Shown here piece by piece: positions 52,491 through 61,532 of a stretch of 64,000 nucleotides of DNA. Made by a program: the position numbers and the translations under genes. How positions within the stretch are numbered: the stretch's first letter is position 1; each line of letters opens with the position of its first letter. Under the pieces are notes generated by a model. That model made no database searches and had not been told where the DNA came from. It was given only the letters and a program-made list of their open reading frames with translations. Origin of the DNA: Adhaeribacter radiodurans (GTDB lineage Bacteria; Bacteroidota; Bacteroidia; Cytophagales; Hymenobacteraceae); contig NZ_CP055153.1 of assembly GCF_014075995.1 (NCBI RefSeq), forward strand, positions 1,488,001 through 1,552,000. Reading direction: 5' to 3'.

Positions 52491-53855
52491 ATGCTGCGTA
52501 GGAATCTATATTATTTACTTATTTGCTTTTTGCCCCTGATCGCCTGCAGTCGAAAACCTCAACTTAAGAATCACATGGGACCTCCGTACGTAGAGATACG
52601 GGAACAGAATGGGCAATATCAATTGTATCGTAACGGGATACCTTATTTTATAAAAGGGGCCTGTGTGTATAAAGACTTTCATTTACTAAAAGAAAGCGGC
52701 GGAAATTCCATTCGTTTATATAACGTAGATGCCGATAGTGCTTTAGTAATTTTAGATAAGGCTCAAAAAGATGGACTTACGGTAACTGTAGGGTTAAATG
52801 TACTACCAGCCGGAACTTTAGACTACAGCGATGATGAGGCAGTAGCGGCTCAACAACAAAAAATAAGGCAAGATGTGTTGAAGTTGAAAAATCATCCGGC
52901 CTTGCTCATGTGGGGAATTGGGAATGAATTAAGCTTTAAACTGGAATTCAAACGTCTAACTGAGCATTACCGTTTGTGGCGGGCGGTTAATGACATTGGT
53001 AAAATGATTCATGATGTGGATCCCAATCATCCTACTACCACTATGATTTCATCAGATGTAAAACCTTTAGTACTTATTAGTCTCCTGTGCGATGAAATAG
53101 ATATTTTATCTGTAAACATATTCGATAAAATGTCAGGTGTATTAAAATCTACAATTGATTGGGCCTGGCGAGGCCCTTACATTGCATCAGAATACGGTAC
53201 TCCTGGTTATTGGATTGCAGACCAAACGGATTGGTACGCTAAAGTAGAACCAACAAGTTATACTAAATCGCATAATATTCGAAAACAATACCAAGAGCTA
53301 TTTAAAGGTAATAGTAAATGCCTAGGATCTTATGTTTTCTTGTGGAGCCAGAAACAAGAATATACCACCACTTGGTTTAGTTTGTTTACGGAAACAGGCC
53401 AACCTACCGAAATGATTGATGCGTTACAGCATAATTGGATGAATGAATGGCCAGCGAATCGGGCTCCAAGTATTGCTTCACTGATCATTAATAACCCTAA
53501 AAATACAAAAAATGTATATTTAGAATCGGCATCTAAAAAGTTTAAAGCAGTTTTAAAAGCTTATGATCCCGAAAACGAGAATTTACAGCTAAATTGGGAG
53601 ATACATAAAGATAACGTAGAAATTTATTTTGATCCTACTCTGGCACAAAATAAACCCGAGGTTGTTGCTAGAGGTAACCTGAATTTTAAGAAGTTGCAAG
53701 AAAGTAAAGTAAAAACGACCTCTGCCACCTGGCAAAATTATCAATTAGAATTTCCTTCTCCAACCTATGAAGGACCTTATAGGTTATTTTTATATTTAAC
53801 CGATGAACATAATAAAGTAGCTACAGGTAATGTGGCTTTTTACGTAATGAACTAA
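52491..53855 (+). CDS. Glycoside hydrolase-like lipoprotein, related to the third domain of the preceding fusion
   Basis: The start at 52491 gives 454 residues with a lipoprotein signal (MLRRNLYYLLICFLPLIAC); an ATG at 52470 would add seven residues. A GH2/GH5-like barrel follows (about 45-345) with Glu146 (GIGNEL) and Glu234 (IASEYGTPGYW) as probable acid/base and nucleophile, then a beta domain (about 350-454). The barrel and the C-terminal domain match the last third of the fusion protein in order and motifs, so the two genes share a common origin. The gap to the fusion gene is 35 bases, so the genes form an operon. A role in editing or attaching the polymer at the outer membrane is inferred. 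Confidence 0.82.
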   Translation: MLRRNLYYLLICFLPLIACSRKPQLKNHMGPPYVEIREQNGQYQLYRNGIPYFIKGACVYKDFHLLKESGGNSIRLYNVDADSALVILDKAQKDGLTVTVGLNVLPAGTLDYSDDEAVAAQQQKIRQDVLKLKNHPALLMWGIGNELSFKLEFKRLTEHYRLWRAVNDIGKMIHDVDPNHPTTTMISSDVKPLVLISLLCDEIDILSVNIFDKMSGVLKSTIDWAWRGPYIASEYGTPGYWIADQTDWYAKVEPTSYTKSHNIRKQYQELFKGNSKCLGSYVFLWSQKQEYTTTWFSLFTETGQPTEMIDALQHNWMNEWPANRAPSIASLIINNPKNTKNVYLESASKKFKAVLKAYDPENENLQLNWEIHKDNVEIYFDPTLAQNKPEVVARGNLNFKKLQESKVKTTSATWQNYQLEFPSPTYEGPYRLFLYLTDEHNKVATGNVAFYVMN

Positions 53856-54407
53856 AAAAAATATAAGTGATCTTTATTAACAAATTATAGACTATAAAAT
53901 TGATAACCGGGTTGGTGAAATCTTTAAACGCGTTAACCAAAGTATTTGCCTGATGCTTATTGTTTGACCATCAGCCTATTTAAGATTTACTTACAGACTC
54001 TGAACTCGTTAAATGGCAAAGAATCGCTTTTCTAACATTGTTTAAGAGTGCATTTACCAAAACTCTATACTCTATTTAAAAGTTATACTAATAAAATAAA
54101 GCAACTTGTATTTTGTTTAAACCAATGTTCATTACTTGTATTAAAATGCAAGCTCAGTAAACATTCTTACGACGGAAAATGCCTTTAAAAAGGTACAAAT
54201 AGTAAATAGTTACTTAAAAAATCCTTTATTTAAATTAAGAAAGATTAAGAAGTAGGTTTAATCCGGCACAAGCGCTATTTTGCGCTATTTTGAAAAGATT
54301 ATAAGAAACATTTGTCACTAAAAGCAAATTTCTTTAAAACTTCAAAATTACTTCAAAGTCTTGTACCACTTTTATAGGGCAAAGAGAGGATTAAACTTAC
54401 TACATAT
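53856..54407. other. Intergenic region upstream of a TonB-dependent receptor
   Basis: About 550 AT-rich bases with no convincing gene. It holds a 10-bp tandem repeat (54272-54291) and presumably the promoter of the receptor gene. No terminator hairpin with a good T run was found after the hydrolase gene. Confidence 0.45.
54272..54291 (+). repeat. Tandem 10-bp repeat (GCGCTATTTT twice)
   Basis: Two exact adjacent copies about 120 bases before the receptor start. Spacing of one helical turn is typical of a regulator binding pair. Confidence 0.5.
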
Positions 54408-56837
54408 ATGAGTCAACTATTTACTAAAATTAAACAAGTTTATTGGTTACTTTTTCTCTTACTACCTAATTGGACTTTCGCTCAAATCCAGGGTCAACCC
54501 TCATTCTTTATCCGGGGCACTATAACAGATGCCCAAAAAACACCTATTCCATATAGTAGCGTAGGATTGTACCGAGTTGTGGATTCCAGTTTAGTTACGG
54601 GAACTGCGGCAGATGATGCTGGTAAATTTGAGCTGTCTGCTAAAGAGGGCAGGTATTTCGTAAAAATAAGCATGGTTTCTTTTCGGGAGAGAGTAATTCC
54701 GAATGTAAATATTCAAAATCAAGATGTGCAATTGGGTTCGTTAGTACTAAATTTAAGTACCGAAATGTTGAAAGAAGTAGTGGTGCAAGGCGAACGCAGC
54801 ACAATGGAATTAGCCTTAGATAAGAAAGTTTTTAATGTTGGTAAAGATCTTGCAAATTCTGGTGGTACGGCTTCTGATATATTAAGTAATGTGCCCTCAG
54901 TAGCGGTAGATGTGGAAGGAAATGTAAGTTTGCGCGGGAGTGGTAACGTGCGAATTTTAGTTGATGGGAAACCATCTGGTTTGGTAAGTATAAAAGGCGG
55001 CAGTGGTTTGCAGCAGCTCCAGGGCAGCAGCATTGAGAGGGTAGAGGTTATTACTAATCCATCCGCCCGCTACGAAGCAGAAGGTATGGGAGGGATAATC
55101 AACATCGTACTGAAGAAAGAACGCAAAGAAGGAATTAATGGCTCTTTTGATTTTATTACCGGAAATCCGGATAATTTTGGATTAGGGGCAAACGTAAACT
55201 ACCGGAAGAAAAATTTAAATTTCTTCGTTAATTATACGGCTTCTTATCGCAAGGCACCCGGTCGAAGCACGCTCTATCAGGAATTATGGCGCAACGATTC
55301 TACTTTTATTTCCCGCCAGCGTTCCGAAAATGAGTTAAAAGGAATGTATAATAATGCCCGTGCGGGTATAGATTACTTTTTTAATCCTAAAAATGTACTC
55401 ACGGGTTCATACACCTACCGACTTAATAAGGGGAAGCGGTTTTCAGATATCCAATACTTAGATTATTTATCTAATACTACAAATCTGCAAAGTATTACAA
55501 ACCGGACTCAGGACGAAACAGAAACAGAACCAAATTCGGAGTACGCGCTGAGTTACAAAAGAACCTTTACCCGCGAAGGGCAAGAACTCACGGCCGATGT
55601 CCGGTACCTGGATAATTGGGAAAAATCGGATCAGTATTACACTCAGAAAACCTTATTGCCCGATGGAAACCCATCTACTATCGAAGATATTTTGCAGCGT
55701 TCCTTGAATGATGAAACCGAAAAGCAATTTTTAGTTCAAGTAGATTACGTACACCCGTTTGGTAAGGACGGTAAATTAGAAGCAGGTTTGCGCAGCAGTT
55801 CCCGTGACATGACTAATAATTTTTCGGTTACCCAGCAAGTGGCGGACGGTGCCTGGATGCCTTTTGATAGCTTAACAAATAACTTTTTATACGAAGAGAA
55901 CATCCATGCTCTTTATGGTATTTTAGGTAATAAAATGGGCAAGTTTAGTTACCAGGTAGGTTTACGGGCCGAGTGGACCGGAGTAACTACTACTCTAAAA
56001 AAGACAAACGAAGTGAATCCGCGCAAATATGCCAACTTGTTCCCGAGTGTGCATGTAACCTACGATTTGCCGAAACAACATGCCTTACAACTTTCGTACA
56101 GCCGCCGGGTACGTCGGCCGCAATACAATGATTTAAGTCCGTTTATGACTTTTAGCGATAGCCGTAATTTTTTCAGCGGTAACCCAGACTTAAATCCTGA
56201 GTTTACCGATGCATTTGAATTAGGGCATATTAAGTATTTTGATAAAGGTTCCCTTAGCTCTTCGTTGTATTACCGCTATACAATGGATAAAATTTTGCGT
56301 ATCCGGCGAGTAAACGAATTAGGTTATTCCACTACTTTACCCGAAAACTTAGCTACCGAAGATGCATTTGGAGCGGAGTTCGCAGTTTCGTATACTCCCT
56401 TTTCCTGGTGGAAAATAGACGGTAGCTTTAATTTTTTCCGGGCTATAACCGATGGTGGTAACCTGGACGAAGATTTTAATAGCGATGCTTACAGTTGGTT
56501 TGTACGGAAGACATCCCGGTTTACTCTCTGGAAAGACACTGATTTGCAATTACGCGGTAATTACGAAGCCCCACAACAAATGCCTCAAGGCAGGCGCAAA
56601 GCTATTGCTACTTTGGATTTGGCGCTTAGCCGCGATATCCTGAAAGACAATGGAACTCTTACTCTTAACGTAATCGATGTTTTTAACTCCCGCCGGTTCC
56701 GCTCCATTGTGGAAGGAGATAACTTCTATACCGAAACCAATTCGCAGGGGCGACTACGTCAAGTTAACTTAACGCTTAACTACCGTTTGCATCAAGCTAA
56801 AAAAGCAGTAAAAGAACCAGGAGAAGGCGATTACTAA
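54408..56837 (+). CDS. TonB-dependent outer membrane receptor with CarboxypepD-regulatory domain
   Basis: An 809-residue receptor: signal peptide (about 1-26, VYWLLFLLLPNWTFAQ), carboxypeptidase-regulatory-like beta domain (about 34-115), plug (about 130-235; SNVPSVAVDVEGNVSLRGSGN, VEVITNPSARYEAEGMGGI) and a beta barrel to the end (outer membrane protein beta-barrel family 3-like). The usual terminal aromatic is displaced by a charged tail (KKAVKEPGEGDY). Such proteins import or bind ligands with energy from TonB. The ligand is unknown; a location next to polysaccharide genes makes an oligosaccharide possible. No SusD partner is present. Confidence 0.88.
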   Translation: MSQLFTKIKQVYWLLFLLLPNWTFAQIQGQPSFFIRGTITDAQKTPIPYSSVGLYRVVDSSLVTGTAADDAGKFELSAKEGRYFVKISMVSFRERVIPNVNIQNQDVQLGSLVLNLSTEMLKEVVVQGERSTMELALDKKVFNVGKDLANSGGTASDILSNVPSVAVDVEGNVSLRGSGNVRILVDGKPSGLVSIKGGSGLQQLQGSSIERVEVITNPSARYEAEGMGGIINIVLKKERKEGINGSFDFITGNPDNFGLGANVNYRKKNLNFFVNYTASYRKAPGRSTLYQELWRNDSTFISRQRSENELKGMYNNARAGIDYFFNPKNVLTGSYTYRLNKGKRFSDIQYLDYLSNTTNLQSITNRTQDETETEPNSEYALSYKRTFTREGQELTADVRYLDNWEKSDQYYTQKTLLPDGNPSTIEDILQRSLNDETEKQFLVQVDYVHPFGKDGKLEAGLRSSSRDMTNNFSVTQQVADGAWMPFDSLTNNFLYEENIHALYGILGNKMGKFSYQVGLRAEWTGVTTTLKKTNEVNPRKYANLFPSVHVTYDLPKQHALQLSYSRRVRRPQYNDLSPFMTFSDSRNFFSGNPDLNPEFTDAFELGHIKYFDKGSLSSSLYYRYTMDKILRIRRVNELGYSTTLPENLATEDAFGAEFAVSYTPFSWWKIDGSFNFFRAITDGGNLDEDFNSDAYSWFVRKTSRFTLWKDTDLQLRGNYEAPQQMPQGRRKAIATLDLALSRDILKDNGTLTLNVIDVFNSRRFRSIVEGDNFYTETNSQGRLRQVNLTLNYRLHQAKKAVKEPGEGDY

Positions 56838-56852
56838 AACTTATAGGATAAT

Positions 56853-57497
56853 CTAATTTTTTGTATTTGCAGCGGCATTATTTAAAATTTTATTTGCTAA
56901 GGCAATCTCCTCTGGTAAAATAGTATGAGGACGTCCTTTGTAAATATTTTTAGTAACTGTCGCGCCTTTTTCTTCTAAAATCTGTACTGTTTCGTTTACC
57001 CGGCTTACGGGTACGTGTGGATCGGGGTCGCCGGTAGTTATTAAAACCGGTGTACCACCGAAATCACCGGTGTAATTCTGCGTATTTAGCTGTTGCCCTA
57101 TCAGGCCGCCTGTAAAAAGTATTAAGCCGCCATATTGTTGGGCCTTTCGGGCAGCAAATTCAGCTGTTAAGCAAGCGCCTTGTGAGAAACCCAGTAAATA
57201 AATGGATTTACTATTAATTCCCTGGTTTTGAATACTATCAACTACTTCATTCAGGAGCGATAAAGCTGAATCCAAGGCAGGCTGATTTTGTTCTACCGGA
57301 GCCATAAAACTATAGGGGTACCAGCTATGATTGGTAGCCTGAGGGGCAAAAAAAGAAAAATTAGTTACATTCAGGTAATCATTTAAAGATAAAATGCTTT
57401 TGGCAGTAGCTCCCCGGCCATGAATCATAATTAAAGCTTTACCTGTTTCTTGCAAAGGCTTACCAGCCGTTATAATATTTTTTTGATGTGTATACAT
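56853..57497 (-). CDS. Phospholipase/carboxylesterase-family alpha/beta hydrolase
   Basis: A 214-residue alpha/beta hydrolase of the carboxylesterase/dienelactone hydrolase group. LIMIHGRGATAKS (near 23) forms the oxyanion-hole region, GFSQG (near 109) holds the nucleophilic Ser, the acid is in TTGDPDPHVPVS (near 156) and the His in GRPHTIL (near 190). No signal peptide, so it is probably cytoplasmic. It hydrolyses ester bonds of small substrates; the natural substrate is unknown. Its stop lies 15 bases from the stop of the convergent receptor gene. Confidence 0.88.
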   Translation of the reverse strand: MYTHQKNIITAGKPLQETGKALIMIHGRGATAKSILSLNDYLNVTNFSFFAPQATNHSWYPYSFMAPVEQNQPALDSALSLLNEVVDSIQNQGINSKSIYLLGFSQGACLTAEFAARKAQQYGGLILFTGGLIGQQLNTQNYTGDFGGTPVLITTGDPDPHVPVSRVNETVQILEEKGATVTKNIYKGRPHTILPEEIALANKILNNAAANTKN

Positions 57498-57806
57498 GTA
57501 CTATTAGCTGTTATGTAATTGCTAATCTGGATTAAGCCAGAATTCAGTTCAATTATAAGAATTAATTATGGGTATACTGACAAGTTTTAACTTGTTACGA
57601 GGTTATCAGGCATTTTCTCAAATAAAGCTGAAAAATTCGACTACTTATAGACCAAGTTTCCTATCGAAAAACATTATTACATCCGTATTAAATTTATTTG
57701 GCCACTAAAGTGATACGCTACTTTCAGGCAACATTAGTCCTAAAAGACATTTAACTATTCCGGTTTTATCTCGTTTACCAGAAGGCACCAAACTAAATTT
57801 AAAACT
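57498..57806. other. Divergent intergenic region
   Basis: It lies between the divergent esterase and TerB-like genes. TTTATTTG at 57694-57701 is one base from the -7 consensus; the same AAATTTATTTGG 12-mer occurs upstream of the next receptor gene (58880-58891). No RNA gene is visible. Confidence 0.4.
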
Positions 57807-58589
57807 ATGGAAAATCACGAATCACAGTTGTTACAAAATTATTCTGAAAATGAAAGAGCCGCTTATTTAGGTGCCATTGCCAGTATTGCCTCCGCTGACC
57901 GGGTAGCTTCTGAGGAAGAAATTACTTTTCTGGAAGCATTAGCGCAAAATACGGGTTTATCGCCTGAACAGCAGCAATCAGTTGTTCAAGCGGCTCAAGA
58001 TCCATCTAATGCAAATGTAAGAAGGTACCTTGATCAGTTAAAAAATAGCGAATTGCGTTTTTCCCTTATAACAGATATTATGAGTTTTGCCCAAGCTGAT
58101 GGAAAGTTAAGCGGCGAAGAAGAAAAAAGAATTCAGGAAATGGCGCAATATCTCAATATTAATCAGCAACAATACGGTGCTTTGCATCAGTATGTAAATA
58201 AAGCTAGCCAAGCACAGCAGCAAGGCCAGAATCCTACGGATCATTCATTTTTGGAACAAACCGGCTTAGCAAATTCTTTGGGACAGGCCGGTATTCCTAC
58301 CAGTGGTTTAATGCAGGGCCTACTCGGCGTTTTGGCTCCCATGGTTATTTCTAAGGTGCTGGGTGGCCGTTCTGGTGGAGGAATGAATACCGGGATGGGC
58401 GGTTTAGGTGGTTTATTAGATGGCGTTTTAGGCGGTAGCGGCTCCATGGGTGGTTTAGGCGGCCTAATGGGCGGTGGTTCTACGAGCGGCGGATTAGGCG
58501 GTGGAGGTTTAGGTAGTTTAATGGGCGTACTTGGTGGCCTAGGTAAGCAAGGGGGGGCTTTAGTGGAGGCGGTTTGGGTTCCATTTTAG
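57807..58589 (+). CDS. TerB-like tellurite-resistance fold protein with Gly-rich tail, probably frameshifted at the end
   Basis: A 260-residue protein. Residues 15-135 form a TerB-like helical domain (AAYLGAIASIASADRVASEEEI; ITDIMSFAQADGKLSGEEEKRI; the D-x-x-x-S-x-E-E pairs are typical metal sites). Residues 160-250 are Gly/Leu-rich repeats (GGLGGLLDGVLGG). The ORF ends KQGGALVEAVWVPF, unlike the preceding repeats. At 58551-58557 there is a run of seven G; with one G more the frame continues GGGFSGGGLGSILGSVL to a TAA at 58610-58612, in keeping with the tail. The real end is therefore probably 58612, or the tract is a natural slippage or phase-variable site. Confidence 0.8.
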   Translation: MENHESQLLQNYSENERAAYLGAIASIASADRVASEEEITFLEALAQNTGLSPEQQQSVVQAAQDPSNANVRRYLDQLKNSELRFSLITDIMSFAQADGKLSGEEEKRIQEMAQYLNINQQQYGALHQYVNKASQAQQQGQNPTDHSFLEQTGLANSLGQAGIPTSGLMQGLLGVLAPMVISKVLGGRSGGGMNTGMGGLGGLLDGVLGGSGSMGGLGGLMGGGSTSGGLGGGGLGSLMGVLGGLGKQGGALVEAVWVPF

Positions 58590-58612
58590 GCTCTGTTTTA
58601 GGCGGCCGATAA

Positions 58613-58964
58613 AAATAATTTATATCATTATTAAGAAAGCCGGTTCAATGCCGGCTTTTTTGTTTTACATGTTTCCTGAATTTTTAGGTAAAATTGAAAT
58701 AGCTCTTAATGCTAAAAGGATTTCTTTATAATTCTAAAATATGCTCTTGTGATAATACTGTAAGAGCGCTCATTACAGCATTCCTTCTACACATAGAACC
58801 TTCTTTAGCTAAATAATTGATAGTGAGTATTGTATTTGTTTTATTAAAATTTAGTTCCAAAATGAGCAAAAAATTAAACAAATTTATTTGGATTGATTCT
58901 AAATAATAATTTGCTTTGCATCAATTTAGAATTAGTCTTAATAAATAAACATAAAAAATTGCTC
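58613..58964. other. Intergenic region before the siderophore-type receptor
   Basis: It contains the TerB-gene terminator (58636-58661) and AAATTTATTTGG at 58880-58891, a candidate -7 element shared with the 57807 gene. No Fur-box was recognised by eye. No gene is visible. Confidence 0.4.
58636..58661 (+). terminator. Terminator of the TerB-like gene
   Basis: AAAGCCGG and CCGGCTTT pair around TTCAATG, followed by a T run. Confidence 0.8.
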
Positions 58965-61454
58965 ATGATAGATTTCGACCTTCTACCTAAATTCCTTAAA
59001 ACGGGATTTTTATTTATTCTACTAAGCTTTTTTACTAATCTTTATGCCAATGCGCAAGAGTTTGCCTACTTAGACGAAAATGTGGGTAATGGTTCTATTA
59101 AAGGAAGTATCACTTCTACCGATGGCAATCCGGTAGGTTTTGTAAATGTTTATATAAAAGGTACTAATAAAGGTGCAATTACTACCGAAGACGGTAAGTT
59201 TTACATCAAGAATATTAAAGAAGGCTCTTATACTTTAATAGCTAGCTTTATGGGGTTACAAGCTCAGGAAATAACCGTTTCAGTAACCAACAATGAATCC
59301 AGCCTAGCCGACTTTACACTGCCTAAAAATAGCCAACAACTAAACGAAGTAATGGTAACCGCTACTCGGAGTAAAAACAAAACTCCGGTAACCATTGGTA
59401 AGATTGCCATTAGTCCACTAGATTTACCGCAAAGTGTTACCATTGTAAACAGCCAGGTAATTGCCGACCAGCAAGCTTCTAAATTAAGCGATGTAATCCG
59501 GAACGTAAATGGTGTTAGTTTAGGTACTACCCGCGGTACTACTTCCGAAACCTTTTTTGCCCGAGGGTATAACTTGGGTGCTAATAATATCATGAAAAAT
59601 GGTGCCCGGGTAAATTCGGGTGCTATTCCGGAAGCCAGTACTTTAGAAAAAGTAGAAGTGTTAAAAGGCAGCGCGGCTTTGCTTTACGGGAACGTAAGCG
59701 GTGGCGCGGTGATAAATATGGTTACCAAACAACCTAAATTTGAGTACGGCGGCGAAGTTTCGCTGCGGGCGGGCAGCTATAACCTCTGGAAGCCTATTGC
59801 TGACGTATACGGCCCGATTTCTAAAAACCTGGCTTTTCGGGTTATTGGTACATACGAAAGCGCAGAGAGCTACCGCAAGAGCGTAGAATCTAAAAGATTA
59901 TACGTTAACCCTTCTTTACTTTATAAACTAGGCGCCAAAACCGAAATTTTAGTTCAAGGAGATTATTTAAAAGCTGATTTAACTCCGGATTTCGGTATCG
60001 GAACACTAGATAGCAAGATTCCTACTTCTGTTTCGCGATCCAGCTTTTTTAACGCTCCTTGGGCTTATAATGAAATTGAGCAACGTACGGCTTCTATCAA
60101 CATTAACCACCAACTGAGCAACTCCTGGAAGTTGAGTGTAATGGGTTCTAATCAATCATTCGACCGCAATTATTTTTCTACCGAACGGATTCAAGCCGAT
60201 GCGGACGGAGACTGGGGCCGGAAGTTAACCCGCTCTAAAATTGCTGAAGATTATTATACCGGTCAGGTTAATTTAACTGGAAGCTTTAACACAGGTGCTT
60301 TTGAACACAAATTATTAGTGGGTACTGATGCCGAAAGATATTTAAACACCTCGAACGCTTTTAATATTGCTTCGCTGGGTCTAGGTGGCGTATATGACTC
60401 TATCAATATCCTGAATCCGATCAAGTTTATAGCCCGCACCGATGAGCCACTGGCAACGAATACTACCCGTACCGAAGCACCAACTTACCGTTTTGGAACT
60501 TATGTTCAGGATTTAATTAAAATTTCAGAAAAATTCAAAGTTTTAGCTGGTTTACGCTGGTCTTACCAAAAAACAGTTGCCGCTAAAACCTACGACGTAG
60601 CTACCGATGCACAAACGCCTAACCCTACTGCTGCAGACCGTTACGACCGGGCTTTCTCGCCGCGCGTAGGTATTGTTTACCAGCCGGTTTCTAATACTGC
60701 CTTTTTTGCCAGCTACTCTAACAACTTTACGCCTAATACCGGCAGAGATGTTTTCAACGAAAACCTGGCTCCTTCTATCATTGATCAGTATGAAGTGGGT
60801 ATTAAAAACGACTTTTTCAACGATAAACTTTCGGCCAATTTCACTTTGTACCACATCATTAATAACAACCTGGCCCAACAAGCGCAATTCTTAGCTGATG
60901 GCGTTACGGTTAACACCGATGCAAACATTAAAGAATTAACCGGTCAAACCACCAGCGATGGCGCTGAACTAGATTTAAGCGGTAACATTACTCAAGGATT
61001 AAATTTTCTGGCCGGTTATAGCTATAACTTCATGCGCTACACAAAAACCTCCTCGGAAAACGGCAGTTATTTAGAAGGAGAACGGTTAGTTAGCAATCCG
61101 GCACACACTGCTAACGCTACCTTATTTTACACCCTCCAGAATACAGCTTTAAAAGGTTTAAAAGTAGGTGTATCTGGTTTTTATACTGGCGAGCGCAATG
61201 CCGGCTGGAATACACAGCATGTTGTTACAAGAAATCCGGATAACACCGTTACCAGAACCCTGAACAAGCGTTTAGTTCCTGTAACTAGTTTTACTACTTT
61301 AGACTTAAGCTTAGGATACAACATCAAGCAATTCACTATCTTGGGTAAAATATCTAATATTACGAATGAACTGAATTACTACGTACACGAAAACTACAGC
61401 GTGAACCCGATACCGCCACGTCAGTTTGTAACTACTGTATCGTTCCGGTTTTAA
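58965..61454 (+). CDS. TonB-dependent siderophore-type receptor
   Basis: The start at 58965 gives 829 residues with a signal peptide (MIDFDLLPKFLKTGFLFIL region, cleavage near NAQ at 29-31); the ATG at 58893 would put 24 residues ahead of it. Carboxypeptidase-regulatory-like domain about 43-120, plug about 140-250 (PQSVTIVNSQVIADQQ; TSETFFARGYNLGANNIMKNG; EKVEVLKGSAALLYGNVSGGAVIN), then a 22-strand-type barrel ending in the terminal Phe of TTVSFRF. The plug signatures are those of FhuA/FpvA/FoxA siderophore receptors. It is followed by a PepSY membrane protein gene, a usual partner in iron uptake. The siderophore is unknown. Confidence 0.9.
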   Translation: MIDFDLLPKFLKTGFLFILLSFFTNLYANAQEFAYLDENVGNGSIKGSITSTDGNPVGFVNVYIKGTNKGAITTEDGKFYIKNIKEGSYTLIASFMGLQAQEITVSVTNNESSLADFTLPKNSQQLNEVMVTATRSKNKTPVTIGKIAISPLDLPQSVTIVNSQVIADQQASKLSDVIRNVNGVSLGTTRGTTSETFFARGYNLGANNIMKNGARVNSGAIPEASTLEKVEVLKGSAALLYGNVSGGAVINMVTKQPKFEYGGEVSLRAGSYNLWKPIADVYGPISKNLAFRVIGTYESAESYRKSVESKRLYVNPSLLYKLGAKTEILVQGDYLKADLTPDFGIGTLDSKIPTSVSRSSFFNAPWAYNEIEQRTASININHQLSNSWKLSVMGSNQSFDRNYFSTERIQADADGDWGRKLTRSKIAEDYYTGQVNLTGSFNTGAFEHKLLVGTDAERYLNTSNAFNIASLGLGGVYDSINILNPIKFIARTDEPLATNTTRTEAPTYRFGTYVQDLIKISEKFKVLAGLRWSYQKTVAAKTYDVATDAQTPNPTAADRYDRAFSPRVGIVYQPVSNTAFFASYSNNFTPNTGRDVFNENLAPSIIDQYEVGIKNDFFNDKLSANFTLYHIINNNLAQQAQFLADGVTVNTDANIKELTGQTTSDGAELDLSGNITQGLNFLAGYSYNFMRYTKTSSENGSYLEGERLVSNPAHTANATLFYTLQNTALKGLKVGVSGFYTGERNAGWNTQHVVTRNPDNTVTRTLNKRLVPVTSFTTLDLSLGYNIKQFTILGKISNITNELNYYVHENYSVNPIPPRQFVTTVSFRF

Positions 61455-61466
61455 TTAAAATTTAAA

Positions 61467-61504
61467 AACAGCCAAGCCTACTAACACTAGTAGGCTTGGC
61501 TGTT
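61467..61504 (+). terminator. Terminator between receptor and PepSY gene
   Basis: AACAGCCAAGCCTACTA and TAGTAGGCTTGGCTGTT pair perfectly (17 bp) around ACAC. It lies only 28 bases before the next start, so it may attenuate rather than end transcription. Confidence 0.7.
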
Positions 61505-61532
61505 TCGCTGATATTATTACAAACTTAAATAT

